Shown one piece after another: positions 10,960 through 19,077 of a stretch of DNA of 64,000 bases (position 1 is its first letter; every line of letters begins with the position of its first letter). This stretch comes from Streptomyces agglomeratus (lineage in GTDB: Bacteria > Actinomycetota > Actinomycetes > Streptomycetales > Streptomycetaceae), in the NCBI RefSeq assembly GCF_001746415.1, contig NZ_MEHJ01000001.1, positions 7,942,501-8,006,500 of the forward strand, in the 5' to 3' direction. Position numbers and translations under genes: made by a program. The notes beneath the pieces were generated by a model. That model ran no database searches and was not told where the DNA came from. It worked only from the letters and a program-made list of their open reading frames with translations.

Positions 10960-11987
10960 GGACGCGCGGTGATGATGCCCATGAGGTGCTGGCCGTCGGT
11001 GACGAGGATCCGCATGCCGCTGCTCCGGTGGACCTTTTCCAGTACGTCTTCGAGGAAGTCGTCGGGCGCGCATGTGGTGTACTGCGACAGCGGGGTTGCC
11101 ACGTCACGTACGCGCCATGTCTCCCGCTGCGGCGTCGGCGTGTTCGCGAGTTGTGGCAGGTGGACCATGCCGCTGGGGCGTCCTTCGAAGTCGATCAGGG
11201 GCAGGGTGGAGTGGCGGGCCTGCATGGCCACTTCGTCGATGCAGCGTTCCACGGTCAGCCAGTCGGGGCAGGTTTCCACCGGACTCGACATGGCATCGCC
11301 TGCGCGTACCCCGTGCAGGGCTGCGGCCAGCCCGGCGTGCCGCCGCTCCGCGTTGGCGACGATCATGATGAAGAAACCGATGACCATCAGCCACAGACCG
11401 CCGAAGGCACCGCGCAAAACGGAGATCCATCCGGCGGCGATCAGCAGTAAGCCAAAAACCTGCCCGCCGCGTGCGGCTGCCCGTTCGGCCCGGGCCTGGT
11501 CGCCCGTACGCCACCACACCAGCGCCTGCACCACCCGTCCTCCGTCGAGCGGCGCGGCAGGCAGCAGATTGAACACCCCCAGCACGAAGTTCACCCACCC
11601 CAGCCACACCATGACAGCCGCGGGCACCGCCCAGCCAGTCAGCGCGTTCAGGCCAAGGCCCGCGCCGAGCGCCGCCGCACCCAAGACCAGGCTGGTGAGC
11701 GGGCCGCTCACAGCAACCAGGAAGGCTGCGCCGGCCGCGCGCGGCTTGCCCATCTCGGTCATCCCGCCCAGCGCCCACAGCGTGATGTTCTCGACCGGTA
11801 TGCCATTCTTCAGGGCAGTGATCGCGTGGGCGGCCTCATGAGCCAGCAGGCTTGCGAGGAGCAGCAGCGCACCAGCCAGGCCGGCGACCGTGTATGCGGC
11901 GTTCGACTGTTCCGGAACCCAGGCAGGGAGCGTCTGGCTGCCCAGGCTGTATCCGAAGAGCACCACGAGCAGGGGCACGGTCCAGTG
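10960..11987 (-). pseudogene. Site-2 protease with CBS pair, truncated at both ends
   Basis: Intramembrane zinc protease of the S2P/M50 family. The metal motif HEAAH (in LLAHEAAHAITALKNG) and the third ligand motif LLPAAPLDGGR are present, with about five membrane helices, then two CBS domains starting near VRAGDAMSSPVETCPDWLT. The 3' end stops at LMGIITA, inside the second CBS domain, where the frame enters antisense DUF421 sequence. The 5' end stops at HWTVPLLVV near 11987, where the family normally has another 20-30 residues; IS3-related sequence follows. The remaining frame could still be translated from GTG 11978 but would make an altered protein. Confidence 0.8.
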
Positions 11988-12083
11988 ACAAGTCCGTTGT
12001 CGATCACTGGATAGGTGAGGTTCCCCCGAGATGCGGGGCTGGGTGACAGAGGGTCAGATGGGTTCATGAGAGGAGCCCAGACG

Positions 12084-12785
12084 ATGCCTGCCCCCGAGGA
12101 AATACCCGCTGGAGTTGCGTGAGCGTGCGGTACGGATGTACCGGACCACCGAGCCGAAGCCCGTGATCCGCCGCATGGCCGAGGAACTCGGCGTGCACCA
12201 CGAGGCCCTGCGCAACTGGATCCGCCAGGCCGAGGCTGACGCCGGCGAACGCGACGACATGCTCACCACCGCCGAGCGTGAGGAGCTTGCCGCCCTGCGC
12301 AAAGAGAATGCCCAGCTCAAGCGGGCGAACGAGGTCCTTCGGACGGCCTCGGCTTTTTTCGCGGCCCAGCTCGACCCGACCCGGCCCAGGACGGCGCTCG
12401 TCGACGAGCACCCGCATCTGGGGGTCGAGCCCGTACTCCGGGAACTGAACATCCCCTCCTCCACCTACTACCGGTGGCGCCAGGCGGAGAAGGAACCGTG
12501 CGAACGGCACCGCCGGGACGCCGAGCTGACGCACAGGATCCGGCAGGTCCACGACGAGTCCGGCCGGATCTACGGCTCACCCCGCGTGCACGCCGTCCTC
12601 AAGCGTGAGGGCGTCCACGTCGGCCGCAAGCGCGTCGAACGGCTCATGCGCCAGGCCGGCCTGGCCGGGATCAGCCCCCGCCGGGGCACGGGTTTCACCC
12701 GACGTGACCCGGACGCCGACCTGGCCCCTGACCTCGTGCAACGCGACTTCACCGCGAAGGGACCGAACCGGCTGTGGGATTCCGG
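12084..12785 (+). pseudogene. IS3-family transposase remnant
   Basis: An orfA-orfB-like transposase. The N-terminus would be MPAPRKYPLELRERAV, but an extra C in the run near 12091-12095 shifts the frame, so only the part from 12115 reads on. The HTH part (RMAEELGVHHEALRNWIRQA) and leucine zipper (EELAALRKENAQLKRANEVL) are followed in one frame by the orfB start (VEPVLRELNIPSSTYYRWRQ) and the HTH_21-type block (RIYGSPRVHAVLKREGVHVG). It ends at KGPNRLW, just before the first catalytic Asp of the rve domain, so the catalytic core is missing. The break near 12785 joins it to a recombinase fragment. Confidence 0.85.
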
Positions 12786-12794
12786 GGAGTTGCT

Positions 12795-13540
12795 GCTGCT
12801 CGGGCACCGCGGCAAAGGCCATGACCGCACCGCGGCGGAGTCACGCGGGCCGGCCAGCCGCCCCTGGGCCGTCGTCCGCCCCGTACATCAGGCCATCGAC
12901 CTGCTGGAGACGCTCCACGAAACCGACCTGCTCTTCCCGACCCGCCTGCCCGGCACCGGTGGCCGCAAGAGCCGAATGGGCGCCCTCAACGTGGGGCTCC
13001 AGCAAGACCAAGCGTGAGCTGCAGCGGCTCCAGGACTGGGTGAACTCCACCTTCGCCCCCGCCGATGGCGGCGTGGCGATTCCCCCAGATCCCATCAAGC
13101 ACCTGCACGCGTCGCGCTTCCGCCGCACCCTCGCGTACTTCATCGTGCGCCGCCCCCGCGGCCTCATCGCCGCCGCCCTGCAGTACGGCCATCTCAAGAC
13201 GAAGGTCACTCTGAATTACGCCGCCCAAGGCGACGATTCCTGGCTGGATGACGTCGCGGTGGAGCGACTGGAGATGGTCCTCGAGCAGTCCGAGGACGAC
13301 TGGACCCGTCTGGATGAGGACAACGAGCACGTCAGCGGGCCGGCCGCAGCCGAGTACCGACGCCGTTCCGCAGGCGCCGCGGCCTTCCTCGGTCGCACCG
13401 TTCGCGCGCAGGCCAGCGTCAAGCGGCTCCTTGAGCAAAGCGACACCGGCATCCATCACGGCGAAGCCATGACCTGCGTCCATCGTGCCGAAACCACCAA
13501 GCCCGGGTCATCCGCAGCACCCTTGCGTGCTGCGGGATGC
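12795..13540 (+). pseudogene. Tyrosine recombinase remnant (Tn554-like third recombinase)
   Basis: Fragment of the C-terminal half of a recombinase like that at 22346-24469. The blocks VVRPVHQAIDLLETLHETDL and LLFPTRLPG lie in one frame. After a shift near 13010, WVNSTFAPADGG, HASRFRRTLAYFIVRRPRG, LIAAALQYGHLKTKVTLNYA and the tail continue in another frame. The YGH-to-Y spacing is the catalytic H...Y pair. Both ends are lost. It shows that a third element of this kind was once present. Confidence 0.7.
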
Positions 13541-13549
13541 ACTTGCTGT

Positions 13550-13835
13550 CCTAGACGGTGCAGCCGGTGCGCGGCACGGTCGTAGGCGACCTGGTCCTGG
13601 TTCAGGCGGCGTATCGCGTACCCGCCGCACTTGCTGCACGGGTCGAAGGCCTCGCTGCCGACAAGTTCCTCGAGGCTCACCAGGTCGTCGTCGCGGCCGG
13701 CGCCGTGCTCGGGGCGCCGGTGGGCGCAGCCGGGCGAGTGGGCCCGGCCTTGATACCGGCCGGCCGCGTCGGAGGTGTACACCTGAACCTGTGTCGGGTT
13801 CGAAAGGCCGCCGGTCGAGCTGCAGGGGCGGTCCG
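13550..13835 (-). pseudogene. Fragment of an unknown CxxC protein
   Basis: Reading leftwards, one frame gives VQVYTSDAAGRYQGRAHSPG followed by CAHRRPEH, LVSLEELVG, then FDPCSKCGGYAIRRL and YDRAAHRLHRLGQQ. The spacing of the Cys residues (C...PCSKCGGYA) looks like a small zinc-binding domain seen in unnamed Streptomyces accessory proteins. No start codon or upstream domain is evident and the frame runs into the recombinase remnant, so it is scored as a fragment. Confidence 0.35.
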
Positions 13836-14172
13836 GCCTCTGGGCTAGATCTCCGCTGTACCGTCTCGGGAGGAGGCGCTGCGCGGTTTCGCTTTCGTGG
13901 ACGTCGGGTCGGTCGGCGCTGTGCTCGTGCCGGTCTTGGCGTGCCGTGTGCAGGCGTGCGTACTCGGGGGTGGTAGCGGACCGTGTATCTGGAGAACGGC
14001 TACGAGACGGGGTGACGACGGTTCTTGGCCGACGGTGGGCAGGGGGCGGTACGTCTGGCTGCGGGCTCGTTGATTCACGGGCCCCGTGCCGCGTTCGACC
14101 AGCCTCAGGCTGGGTGGGGTGGGCAGCCGCTTCCCGTCCGCCCGGCGTGAGGTTGCCTGCCGGCTTCGCTGT
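13836..14172. other. Stretch without a recognised gene
   Basis: Open frames on both strands here are Arg/Pro/Ser-rich and have no family signature, start signal or hydrophobic pattern. Nothing convincing is seen before the terminator hairpin at 14173. Confidence 0.5.
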
Positions 14173-14206
14173 GGCGCCGAGGGCATGGCCCTCGGCGCCG
14201 CTTTTT
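14173..14206 (+). terminator. Rho-independent terminator-like hairpin
   Basis: A perfect 12-base inverted repeat (GGCGCCGAGGGC at 14173-14184 and its complement at 14188-14199) with a three-base loop is followed by a short T run at 14202-14206 on the plus strand. It ends two bases before the stop codon of the leftward lectin gene, so it may terminate transcription from both sides. Confidence 0.75.
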
Positions 14207-14207
14207 C

Positions 14208-14729
14208 CTAGAAGGTGGTCATGCCCCAGTTCTGGGTCTCCGGGATGGGGTTGCCGCAGGTCCACAGGGTGACCCAGGTGCCGTTGGAGGTGCCGTTGCC
14301 GTAGCCGGTGAAGCACTTGTCGCTGTACTTCATCCGGGCCTGGCTGGCGTAATAGCCGCGGGAGGGCATCACGATGGACTGGACGGTGTTGTTGCGTGCT
14401 CCGCAGTCCCACAGTGTCAGAACGGCACCGTTTGTGTTGTAGCCGTTGCCCTTGGGCGTGACGCACTTGCCGCTCGCCCGGTGGATCAGGCGGTCGTCGC
14501 CGATCTCCTGGTAGTAGGTCTGCAGGGCGCTGCCCGTGCAGTCCCAGAAGGTCAGGACGGTTCCGTTGGACGTGCGGTTCCCCTCAGGAGTGAGACACTT
14601 CGTCCCGCTGCTGCTGTAGTTGGCGACGCGCCCGACTGTGTCGGCGGCCTGCGCCGGCGCAACGTTGAGCGTGGCGAACGCCAGGAAGGCAGCCGCGAGA
14701 GTGGCAGCGCTGCGAGCCAGGTTCTTCAT
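14208..14729 (-). CDS. Secreted ricin-type beta-trefoil lectin
   Basis: A 173-residue exported carbohydrate-binding protein. A signal peptide (residues 1-29) ends at the AQA-A cleavage site. The remainder is a single ricin B-type trefoil with three repeats (KCLTPEGNRTSNGTVLTFWD, KCVTPKGNGYNTNGAVLTLW, KCFTGYGNGTSNGTWVTLWT), each with a Cys pair, and a closing QNW motif. No catalytic domain is attached, so it is either a free lectin or an inhibitor-like protein. The start ATG at 14729 has GGGA upstream. It stands alone between remnants, followed by a hairpin terminator. Confidence 0.85.
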   Translation of the reverse strand: MKNLARSAATLAAAFLAFATLNVAPAQAADTVGRVANYSSSGTKCLTPEGNRTSNGTVLTFWDCTGSALQTYYQEIGDDRLIHRASGKCVTPKGNGYNTNGAVLTLWDCGARNNTVQSIVMPSRGYYASQARMKYSDKCFTGYGNGTSNGTWVTLWTCGNPIPETQNWGMTTF

Positions 14730-15149
14730 GGTGGGAATCCCTGTCAGACTGTGATGCGAGGCGAGGGACGCCCATGGTCACTGGCGGGTTCGTGCAACCC
14801 CAAGTGCGTGCGCGCACGACAGACAGCGGCTCAGCGCGCAGAGGCGACTGGTCCTCAACCTGTGGTGACATCCCCCGGTCGGAACCTGACGCACCAGGTT
14901 CCTGACCTGCATGATCTTCATGCAGATCAAAGACTGCGCGAGGGCGGCCGATCCGTCAAGAGCCGATTCCGATCTTGCTGGGGTGGTGCAGGGTGGGGGC
15001 GGAAAGGCCTCCTGGTGCAATGCCCGACCGTGGTACAGCGGCCCGCCACAGGCCGAGGCGGGGATGGCCTCGGCGCTGCAGGAGCGGAGGCTGTGCGAAC
15101 GACCAGTTGTCCAGGCGGCCGGGCGCCTTCCTCGTGGGAGCGGCGCAAG
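14730..15149. other. Upstream region of the lectin gene, no gene recognised
   Basis: Promoter-proximal sequence for the leftward lectin gene, then open frames without domain signatures. A short repeated motif around CATGATCTTCATGCAGATC (14909-14927) is an imperfect palindrome of unknown meaning. Confidence 0.35.
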
Positions 15150-15350
15150 GCGCTGCTGGACGCGCCGGAGGCCGGGATGGTCTGGAGCCGGGCGAGGAAG
15201 CCTGGGAGAACGAGCTCACCGCGCTCCGGTCCTACCGGCAGGCCACGGGGCACCTTCGCGCCCCGGCAAGACGCGGTCTGGGGCGAGGGCGAGGCGGTGG
15301 TGCCGGTCGGCCAGCACATGGCCAACCTGCGCCGGAAGAGCGGTCTACCC
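15150..15350 (+). pseudogene. Helicase-associated-domain fragment
   Basis: Across two frames the plus strand reads DAPEAGMVW, then EEAWENELTALRSYRQATGH, then VPVGQHMANLRRKSGL. This is the helicase-associated (HA) repeat found in tandem at the C-terminus of large Streptomyces DEAD-box helicases. The order is right but the frame changes twice and neither end is present, so it is a decayed fragment. A better preserved remnant of the same family lies on the other strand at 52637-53530. Confidence 0.6.
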
Positions 15351-15354
15351 ATGG

Positions 15355-15478
15355 CGCTACGCATATGGCGTGCAGTACACGGGACCTCCTCGGGCCCGCA
15401 GGCCGTGAGCCCCAGTGCGGACACGGCGGCGAGGGTGAAGGCGGTTCTGCGGACCCCGTGGCGGACGTGACGGTTCAT
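15355..15478 (-). pseudogene. Lipoprotein leader fragment
   Basis: From ATG 15478 leftwards, MNRHVRHGVRRTAFTLAAVS followed by ALGLTACG is a typical Streptomyces lipoprotein signal with a lipobox (LTAC). About 15 residues after the cysteine the frame enters the antisense of the helicase-associated fragment, so the mature protein is lost. Confidence 0.55.
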
Positions 15479-15580
15479 CGGTTCTCCCCCGAGTGCGACG
15501 TGCGTGTGCCGACAGGGCACAAGCGTCTCGCCCGAGCTTCACGATTCGGTGACCGTGCCTTCCCGAATCCACCACGGAAA

Positions 15581-16048
15581 TCACACCACGCAGAACTCGT
15601 TCCCCTCCGGGTCCTGGAGCACCACCGCGTAATAGTCCATCCCCTCCGGCTCGTCCATCGTGCAGAGGATCGACGCGCCCAGTGCCGTCAGCCGGGCGAC
15701 CTCTCCGTCCACCCGCTCGCGCCGGAGGGCGAGCGGGGCCTCCCGGCCGCCGCCGACCTTCAGGTCCAGATGCACCCGGTTCTTCACCGTCTTCGGCTCC
15801 GGGACCTGCTGGAACCAGATCCGCGGCCCGATCCCCTTCGGGTCCACGACGGACTCGGGCAGCTCCCCGGCCCCGTCGGCCAGTTCCTCCGCCGGGACGC
15901 CGATCGACTCCCAGTACGCCCGCCAGGTCGCGTGGCCCTCCGGCGGCGGCTGCGGTACATAGCGCAGGGCCTCCGCCCAGAAGAGGACGAGCCTCTGGGG
16001 ATCGGCACAGTCGATGGTGATCTGCAGGGTCATGTCGATGGGCTCCAT
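15581..16048 (-). CDS. VOC/glyoxalase-superfamily protein
   Basis: A protein of about 155 residues of the vicinal-oxygen-chelate superfamily. It has the N-terminal strand ITIDCADPQRLVLFWAEAL, the mid strand NRVHLDLKV and the C-terminal metal-ligand strand VVLQDPEGNEFCVV with the conserved Glu. The spacing fits the glyoxalase-like (Glyoxalase_6) subgroup common in Streptomyces, which has no assigned substrate. The ATG at 16048 is preferred to the longer frame start at 16096, and the ATG at 16033 is also possible. It is divergent from the P450 gene, with the shared promoter region at about 16049-16184. Confidence 0.85.
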   Translation of the reverse strand: MEPIDMTLQITIDCADPQRLVLFWAEALRYVPQPPPEGHATWRAYWESIGVPAEELADGAGELPESVVDPKGIGPRIWFQQVPEPKTVKNRVHLDLKVGGGREAPLALRRERVDGEVARLTALGASILCTMDEPEGMDYYAVVLQDPEGNEFCVV

Positions 16049-16184
16049 GGGACGAGCCTGCCAGGCGCCACCGACAATCGAGCCAACTCTCCGCATCCGG
16101 CCCGGTGTTCGTCCGAGGCTACCGGTGAGTCACCCGGTGCGGGACAATCAGCGGGCCGGTGACGATCAAGGGGGCAACGCACAC

Positions 16185-17558
16185 ATGGCAACCACCAGCA
16201 CGATTCCGGGCCCGGCGGGGCTACCGCTGCTCGGCTCGATGTTCGACCTCAAGAACGACTCCCTCGGCACCTTCCTGAACTCCCAGCGCGCACACGGGGA
16301 CGTCGTCCGGATCACCGCCGGACCGCCCGGCATGCGCGGCGTCGTCTACGGCGTCTTCTCCGCCGAAGGGGCCCAGCAGATCCTGGCTACCGAGTCCGCC
16401 AACTTCCGCAAGGACAACCACTTCTACCAAGAAGTCCGCGAGTCCTTCGGCAACGGCCTGCTGACCAGCCAGGACGAGGACTACCTGCGCCAGCGCAGGC
16501 TCGCCCAGCCGCTCTTCACCCGCCGCCGCGTCGACAGCTACGCTGAGGCCATCGCCGCCGAGGTGGAAGGCGTCACCTCGCAATGGCGCACCGCGACGGA
16601 CTCCACCGTCGACGTCCTCGACGAGATGACGCGACTCGCCCTGCGCGCCGTCGCCCGCATCCTCTTCGGCACGGATGTCGAGGCGGCCGTCGAGATCGTC
16701 GAGCGCGCCTTCCCGGTCATGGGCGACTACGTCCTGCGCCGCGGGTTCTCGCCCGTCAACATCCCCCGCGACTGGCCCACCCCCGGCAACCGCCGCGCCG
16801 CAGCCGCGCACGAGGAGCTGTACGCCGTCTGCGACCGGATCATCGCCGAGCGACGGGCGGCCGGGCAGGACGCCGGGGACGGCGGCGGACAGGACCTGCT
16901 GTCCCTCCTCGTCGAGGCCGAGAGCGCCGAGGACGGCAGCTTCGACGCCTCCGAACTGCGCGAACAGGTCCTCGTCTTCCTGCTCGCCGGACACGAGACG
17001 ACCGCCACCTCCCTCGGCTTCGCCCTCCACCTGCTCGCCCTCCACCCGGAGCAGCGCAAGCGGGCCCACGAGGAGGTCGACCGCGTCCTGGCCGGCCGTA
17101 CCCCCGGCGCCGCCGACCTCGAGGCCCTGCCCTACGTGACCCAGGTGCTCAAGGAGGCCATGCGGCTCTTCCCGGCCGCACCGGTCATCGGCCGCCGGGC
17201 GGTAGCCGCCACCGAGATCGGCGGCCACACCATCCCCGCCGGCGCCGACGTGATCGTCGCCCCCTGGGTCACCCACCGGCACCCCGCGTACTGGGAGGAC
17301 GCGGAGCGGTTCGACCCCGAGCGCTTCACCCCCGAAGCCGAGGCGGGCCGCCCCCGCTACGCCTGGTTCCCCTTCGGCGGCGGCCCGCGCGCCTGCATCG
17401 GGCAGCACTTCTCGATGCTGGAGTCCGTGATCGCGCTGGCGATGATCCTCCAGAAGTACGACCTGGAGGCGATCGACACGGAGGTGCCGGTCAGCTCCGC
17501 GATCACCCTCCGGGCGACCGGCCCGGCACGCTGCGGCGTCCGGCCCCGTACCGCCTAG
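16185..17558 (+). CDS. Cytochrome P450
   Basis: A 457-residue soluble P450 mono-oxygenase. The I-helix oxygen motif is LLAGHETTATS near residue 275, the K-helix ExxR is KEAMR near residue 323, the PERF motif is FDPERFTP, and the haem loop is FPFGGGPRACIG with the Cys ligand near residue 406. The N-terminus IPGPAGLPLLGSMFDL and the length resemble eukaryote-like bacterial P450s (fatty-acid or polyketide hydroxylases) more than the usual 400-residue Streptomyces forms. No ferredoxin or reductase gene is adjacent, so redox partners must come from elsewhere. The start is ATG 16185. Confidence 0.92.
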   Translation: MATTSTIPGPAGLPLLGSMFDLKNDSLGTFLNSQRAHGDVVRITAGPPGMRGVVYGVFSAEGAQQILATESANFRKDNHFYQEVRESFGNGLLTSQDEDYLRQRRLAQPLFTRRRVDSYAEAIAAEVEGVTSQWRTATDSTVDVLDEMTRLALRAVARILFGTDVEAAVEIVERAFPVMGDYVLRRGFSPVNIPRDWPTPGNRRAAAAHEELYAVCDRIIAERRAAGQDAGDGGGQDLLSLLVEAESAEDGSFDASELREQVLVFLLAGHETTATSLGFALHLLALHPEQRKRAHEEVDRVLAGRTPGAADLEALPYVTQVLKEAMRLFPAAPVIGRRAVAATEIGGHTIPAGADVIVAPWVTHRHPAYWEDAERFDPERFTPEAEAGRPRYAWFPFGGGPRACIGQHFSMLESVIALAMILQKYDLEAIDTEVPVSSAITLRATGPARCGVRPRTA

Positions 17559-17579
17559 GCCGTCTTTCTCGGATCTTGC

Positions 17580-17975
17580 ATGATGATCGGCATGAACACG
17601 GAAACCTGCGACCCGGCCGAGTTGGCCGCCCTCCGCGAGATCTTCGCGCCCCGTTCCGAGGCGGCGCCGCCGGCCGGCTGGGGGGCGGTGCGGTCCTTCG
17701 AGGCGGAGCACGGCATCGTGCTGCCGGAGCCGTACCGCACGTTCGTGGCGGAGGTCTGCGACGGCCTGCGGGCCGGGCCGCCCTACTACGGTCTGCTGCC
17801 CTTCGCGCAAACGCCCTCGGATTGGGGCTCCGACCGCCCCGAGCGCCTGCTTGTCGAGCCGTTTCCCCTCACGGCGACGTGGATGTGGGAGAACGGCGAG
17901 GAGGACGAGGAGGCACTGCCGGAGCAGGAGCGTGAGGCCCGGATGGACGCCGCGTTCGACCACGGCTCCCTGTTG
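17580..17975 (+). pseudogene. SMI1/KNR4-type protein, 3' truncated
   Basis: The frame from ATG 17580 encodes an SMI1/KNR4-superfamily domain: WGAVRSFEAEHGIVLPEPYR, FVAEVCDGLRAGPPYYGLLP, and AAFDHGSLLLV. In intact proteins AFDHGSLLL is followed by GTDG and the closing strands. Here the frame enters antisense transposase sequence at about 17976. Members of this family are often immunity proteins for contact-dependent toxins, but no toxin gene is visible nearby. Confidence 0.7.
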
Positions 17976-18085
17976 CTAGTAGGGCTTGGTCAGGTTGGGG
18001 TCGGTGTGGGTATGCCGCGGTGACATGTTGGGCAGGCGCCGGCCCAGGTGGCGAGGAGGGTCTGTAGCTCGCGGACGACGTGGGG
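17976..18085 (-). pseudogene. Transposase C-terminal remnant
   Basis: Reading leftwards, HVVRELQTLLATWAGACPTC followed by HRGIPTPTPNLTKPY and a stop is the tail of a Streptomyces transposase. The rest of the gene has been replaced by the left part of another IS. It lies exactly where the SMI1 gene is broken, so this insertion probably caused that truncation. Confidence 0.5.
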
Positions 18086-18215
18086 CCTTGTCCCAAGGCC
18101 GGGTAGTTAACGTTTTTGCAGGTCACGCAAGCCAGTTGAAGGTTTTCCGACGCAGAACAACGGAGCTCGTTGATACAGGCAGTCGTCCAAGACAGCTTGT
18201 ACCTGAGGAGCTCCG

Positions 18216-18515
18216 TTGCCGTTTCATCATGTCCTGCCGGCCCCGGTGATGGCTATCACCCGTACGGTCACCGTGGCCGCGGGCCGGTTCGCGCCCGGGC
18301 ATCTGGGGGAGCTGACGGCCGTCGTGCCGTTCGAGCTCATCGACGCGGTCCTGGCGGAGACCCGCTCGGTGCAGAGACGACTACGTGATCTTCCCTCGCG
18401 GGTCGGGATCTACTTCCTGCTCGCGATGTGTCTGTTCCCTGAAGTCGGCTACCGGCTGGTCTGGGACAAGCTGACGGCCGGGCTGGCCGAAGTGCCGGTG
18501 GCCTCCCCGATCGTC
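18216..18515 (+). pseudogene. IS4-family transposase N-terminal fragment
   Basis: From TTG 18216 the frame gives the N-terminal domain of IS4-type transposases (LTAVVPFELIDAVLAETRSV, RDLPSRVGIYFLLAMCLFPE, GYRLVWDKLTAGL). It ends at about 18515, where antisense methyltransferase sequence begins, so the DDE catalytic domain is missing. The segment 18100-18215 is the left end of this IS. Confidence 0.8.
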
Positions 18516-18524
18516 GGTGACCTC

Positions 18525-18916
18525 GGCCGCGCGACCAGAGCGCGAAGGACACGGGCGCGATCGCGGATGAACGCGATGGACAGCCGCAGGACGATCAGGT
18601 CGTAGCCGTCCTCGGCGAGGTCGGCCAGGTCGCCGTGCTCGACATCCAGGCTCAGCCAGCGCACCCCCTCCACCTCGGCGTGCTCCGCGCGAGCCCGCTC
18701 GAGCGCGCCTTCGGCGAAGTCCGCTCCGTCGACGGTGTAGCCGAGCGAGGTGAGGTAGACGGACAACTCGCCCGTGCCACAGCCGATGTCGAGCGCACGG
18801 CCGCCCTCGGGGGCCGGGGCGTGCTCGACGAGTAGGCCCTTCTCCTGGTCACCGAGCCGCCGGAAGCCTCGCCCCTCGTTGTAGTGCTCGGACCAGTCAG
18901 TCCACGTGCATCCCAC
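18525..18916 (-). pseudogene. SAM methyltransferase, 3' truncated
   Basis: The frame from ATG 18916 encodes a class I methyltransferase: WSEHYNEGRGFRRLGDQEKG, then motif I GRALDIGCGTGELSVYL, motif II VDGADFAEGALERAR, and motif IV YDLIVLRLSIAFI. At about 18525 the frame runs into the IS4 fragment. It is the last gene of the old leftward operon, 30 bases after the dipeptidase stop. Confidence 0.75.
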
Positions 18917-18945
18917 AGGTCGCTCCTCGTTCGTGAAAGGCGGTG

Positions 18946-19034
18946 TCAGGGCAGTTCGACGGGGCCGTAGAGGGCGGCCGACTGCTGGGTCTGCAGCGCC
19001 CAGTACCGGTCACCGAACGACCAGTGCCACCACT
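18946..19034 (-). pseudogene. VanX-like D-Ala-D-Ala dipeptidase, C-terminal part
   Basis: This frame (WWHWSFGDRYWALQTQQSAA then LYGPVELP and stop) is the end of an M15D dipeptidase, including the zinc-ligand His of the EWWHW motif. It is the missing 3' end of the gene at 26599-27173. When the intervening element and one CACCACT core are removed, the two parts join in frame to encode GTEWWHWSFGD and a 218-residue protein. Confidence 0.9.
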
Positions 19035-19059
19035 TCCCTGATGATTAGATGTGTTCAAG
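19028..19059 (+). repeat. Left end of element 1: core and arm
   Basis: CACCACT (19028-19034) is followed by TTCCC (starting at 19034), 11 variable bases and TGTGTTCAAG (19050-19059). The same arm, in inverse orientation and with identical spacing, is present at the right end. The arm is the likely binding site of the recombinases. Confidence 0.85.
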
Positions 19060-19077
19060 CATCAAGGAGGGGGCGGT

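Noticed and set aside
16221..17963. 580-residue minus-strand frame opposite the P450
   Set aside because: It mirrors the P450 coding frame; no start signal or domain, and the plus strand carries all P450 motifs.
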